Assembly (NCBI GenBank): GCA_041664945.1
Contig: JBAYJY010000195.1
Span: forward strand, 1 to 8,332
DNA: 8,332 nucleotides
Direction of reading: 5' to 3'
From: JBAYJY01 sp041664945
Lineage (GTDB): Bacteria; UBP15; UBA6099
Shown here: positions 6,637 to 8,332 of the stretch, piece by piece
Layout: each line of letters starts with the position of its first letter
How positions within the stretch are numbered: position 1 is the first letter of the stretch
Program-made: the position numbers and the translations under genes
Notes under the pieces: model-generated
What the model was told of the DNA's origin: nothing
The model's database searches: none
The model's input: only the letters and a program-made list of their open reading frames with translations

Positions 6637-7389
6637 ATGATGCGCGAACTGGATGTGATCATATTGGACATAACACGAATGAAAGACGACAGGATAGGCG
6701 TCTCAGGAGTATATAAAGACCCTGAACTGGGATATTGCTCAATAAGGCCTGTGCCGCCGGCGGGAACGTTGCGAGTGAATTTTCTGAGAAGAGGCAGCGG
6801 AATTGTAGAGCCTTTTACAATTATGAGATTCAAATTCACCGGAACGGTTCAAAATCCGCCGCATGTTGAGGATTTTGTGTTCGAAGACAAGAATCCTGGA
6901 AATGCGGTTATTGTCGGGAAGATAGAGGACTCCGAAAAACAACGGTTGATGAGTTCGATATCCAAACAGTTTTTGAATGAAATTCATGGGAAGAATATGG
7001 TTGATAATAAATACATATACGAGGGCGGGGAGGGCAGATCGCTCGGGTGTTTGAAGATTTATCGCGTTTCAAAGCTCTACATTGAGGATAAAGACGGCAA
7101 GAGCGTGGCCCGAATAGGGTTTAAGTACAAGGATGTTTTTTTGAGCCTCAAAGTCGCCGAGCGGCGATTGTACGAATATATCGGCGGCAAAGTCGCTGAA
7201 GGCGCCGATCTTGAGATGTTGAGATACGGCATTGAAGAAAGGCTTCGGGAAGCGCATCCGGTTTTCATGAGGCTTGGGCTGTCGAGGCCGTTTTTGTTTG
7301 AAGACGATCCGGACAAGCGAAAGAAATGTTATCTTCAGATTCTGGGGATTCACACATTTCCCGATTATTTACTCCCGGTTACTTATTAA
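6637..7389 (+). CDS. Dual-OB-domain-like protein, function unknown
   Basis: This 250-residue soluble protein has no signal peptide or membrane segment. Its N-terminal part (VIILDITRMKDDRIGVSGVY, then CSIRPVPPAG at 34-43, EPFTIMRFKF at 58-67 and PPHVEDF at 74-80) resembles the dual OB-containing domain. I recognise this family by sequence pattern only. The rest contains a probable second beta-rich unit and ends with LGLSRPF (213-219) and CYLQILGIHTFPDYL (231-245), a pattern also common in the family. OB folds usually bind nucleic acid or small ligands, so a nucleic-acid role is inferred. Two adjacent ATGs exist (6637 and 6640); GAGG at 6628-6631 is 5 and 8 bases away respectively, so the second is equally plausible. 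Proximity and same orientation suggest a functional link to the DUF488 gene. By eye its codons look more A/T-rich than those of the nitrilase operon. Confidence 0.72.
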   Translation: MMRELDVIILDITRMKDDRIGVSGVYKDPELGYCSIRPVPPAGTLRVNFLRRGSGIVEPFTIMRFKFTGTVQNPPHVEDFVFEDKNPGNAVIVGKIEDSEKQRLMSSISKQFLNEIHGKNMVDNKYIYEGGEGRSLGCLKIYRVSKLYIEDKDGKSVARIGFKYKDVFLSLKVAERRLYEYIGGKVAEGADLEMLRYGIEERLREAHPVFMRLGLSRPFLFEDDPDKRKKCYLQILGIHTFPDYLLPVTY

Positions 7390-7428
7390 TTCTTTTTGCG
7401 CTGATAATCCGTTCAGAAGTTTTTCCTG

Positions 7429-7457
7429 TTGTGTTTGCCGCGCGTGTTTGTTATATT
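7429..7457 (+). promoter_or_regulatory. Candidate extended -10 promoter for the peptide-binding protein gene
   Basis: TTGTGT (7429-7434) is followed by 17 bases and TATATT (7452-7457), and TGT precedes the -10 to give an extended -10 element (7449-7457). A start near 7464 would give a leader of about 69 bases before the ATG at 7533. No terminator was seen after the upstream gene, so read-through is also possible. Confidence 0.45.
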
Positions 7458-7520
7458 TACATGGAATATAGTTCTGAGAAGAAGTGAAATAGAAATTAAA
7501 AGGCGGAAACAAGCCAAAAC

Positions 7521-7526
7521 AGGGAG
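7521..7526 (+). promoter_or_regulatory. Strong Shine-Dalgarno site of the peptide-binding protein gene
   Basis: AGGGAG lies six bases before the ATG at 7533. It fixes the start of the rearranged peptide-binding protein and shows that the gene begins here and is not a broken 3' remnant of a longer gene. Confidence 0.75.
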
Positions 7527-7532
7527 AGAAGC

Positions 7533-8332
7533 ATGATAAAGAGAATGGCCGGTTGTCATGTCGAAAAATCCATAAAAAAAGCCTCGCTATGCATGACAGC
7601 GGCGCTTCTCGTAGCTTCGTTAGCGTTCGCGGGCGGCTGTTCGTCAGGGAAAACCGGCAAGAAAGGCGAATTGAAGCCGTTCCCGAGAATTCAGTTGATG
7701 TATAACACGTCTGAAGGGCACAAGATGATCGCCGAGGCGATACAGCAGATGTGGGCGAAGGAACTCGGCATACAGGTCGACCTGTCCAATATGGAATGGA
7801 AAGTATATCTGAAAAATCTGACTGACCTGAATTACAACATAGCGCGCGCGGCATGGATCGCCGATTACTCGGACCCGAACACTTATCTCGATATGTTCGT
7901 AACCGGCGGCGGAAATAATCAGACCGGCTGGAGCAACAAAAAGTACGACGCGCTTATAGAGGCTGCGAAAATAGAAGCCGATCCCGACAAGAGATTCAAG
8001 ATTTTGAACGAAGCGGAAAACATTCTCGTAAACGATGAAGTTCCGATCATGCCGATATATTACTACGTAAATCAAAACCTGATAAAGACATACGTCGCTG
8101 ATTTCCCGCTCAATATTCGGGATATTCACCCTATGAAACTTACGTATATAAAGAAGAACGGGAAACCGGCGCCTCCGGCGGAGCAGCATTTCAGGCTGAA
8201 TCTCGGCACTGAACCGGAAACTATCGATCCTGGCCTGATGACCGGACTGCCGGAGTTTCAGATTGCGCTACAGCTTTTCGAGGGCCTTGTTATCAACGAT
8301 CCAAAAACTCTCGAGCCCAAACCCGGCATAGC
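7533..8332 (+). CDS. Oligopeptide-binding lipoprotein (OppA/SBP_bac_5) with rearranged domain order, 3' end off the window
   Basis: Open from ATG 7533 to the right edge, with 266 residues visible. Residues 1-36 are an export signal: a long basic region, a hydrophobic core and an imperfect lipobox (FAGGC, Cys36). Residues 50-206 match the part that normally ends an OppA-type binding protein: QLMYNTSEGHK (54-64), MWAKELGIQV (73-82), the ligand-site segment WIADYSDPNTYLDMF (108-122), GNNQTGWSNKKYDALI (127-142) and PIYYYVNQ (174-181). Asp111 aligns with the Asp that pairs with the peptide amino group in enterobacterial OppA, by my recollection of that sequence. After a Pro/Lys linker (207-219) comes FRLNLGTEPETIDPG (220-234) and LFEGLV (248-253), which normally begin the mature protein. 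There is no stop or frameshift at the join. It would deliver peptides to an ABC importer; no permease genes are in view. The family is certain; the overall architecture is open. Confidence 0.88.
   Translation, partial: MIKRMAGCHVEKSIKKASLCMTAALLVASLAFAGGCSSGKTGKKGELKPFPRIQLMYNTSEGHKMIAEAIQQMWAKELGIQVDLSNMEWKVYLKNLTDLNYNIARAAWIADYSDPNTYLDMFVTGGGNNQTGWSNKKYDALIEAAKIEADPDKRFKILNEAENILVNDEVPIMPIYYYVNQNLIKTYVADFPLNIRDIHPMKLTYIKKNGKPAPPAEQHFRLNLGTEPETIDPGLMTGLPEFQIALQLFEGLVINDPKTLEPKPGI

Noticed and set aside
7390..7532. Search for a terminator after the dual-OB-like gene
   Set aside because: T-runs are present, but no adjacent stem of useful length was found.
7644..8189. 181-residue minus-strand open frame inside the peptide-binding protein gene
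   Set aside because: Antisense to strongly recognisable OppA segments.
7533..8332. Peptide-binding gene as a simple pseudogene or frameshifted remnant
   Set aside because: There is no stop or frame change across the visible 266 codons, and it has a strong SD, an export signal and intact ligand-site residues. Odd order alone does not make it a remnant.
1..8332. tRNA, rRNA, CRISPR array, insertion sequence or phage genes
   Set aside because: No regularly spaced repeats, terminal inverted repeats flanking a transposase, cloverleaf-like sequences or integrase motifs were seen on either strand.

Overview
The window holds eight protein-coding genes. Two run on the minus strand from the left edge to about 2.9 kb, and six run on the plus strand from about 3.0 kb to the right edge. 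Genes are densely packed, with start codons that are mostly preceded by Shine-Dalgarno (SD) sites, UGA, UAA and sigma70-like promoters, all of which point to a bacterium. Signal peptides and a lipoprotein-type export signal suggest a diderm-like cell, but nothing here fixes the phylum. Base composition looks mid-range by eye. No rRNA, tRNA, CRISPR array, transposase or integrase was found.

Left block (minus strand). A YhaO/SbcD-like metallophosphoesterase (1507-2895) overlaps by four bases (ATGA) the start of a YhaN/SbcC/Rad50-like ATPase (1510 to beyond base 1). The two should form a nuclease/SMC-like complex for DNA double-strand-break processing.

Divergent promoter region (2896-3044). A minus-strand promoter serves the nuclease pair and a strong plus-strand promoter serves the next operon. 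A short direct repeat lies between them.

Middle block (plus strand). A nitrilase-superfamily amidohydrolase (3045-3872) is followed after 3 bp by a YycJ/WalJ-type metallo-beta-lactamase-fold hydrolase (3876-4724). A hairpin with a T-run then closes the unit. Next come an exported two-domain beta-rich protein of unknown function (4797-5963) and, 25 bp on, a DUF488 protein (5989-6495) ending in a sequence that resembles a sliding-clamp-binding motif. After a hairpin-rich 141-bp gap comes a protein resembling the dual-OB family (6637-7389).

Right edge. The most unusual gene is a lipoprotein-like oligopeptide-binding protein (7533 to beyond 8332). Its OppA/SBP_bac_5 segments are in reversed order: directly after the signal peptide comes what is normally the C-terminal half of the family, then a Pro-rich linker, then what is normally the N-terminal start. 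This is either a natural circular permutation or a fusion of a half-copy to a full copy. The sequence beyond the window would decide between them.
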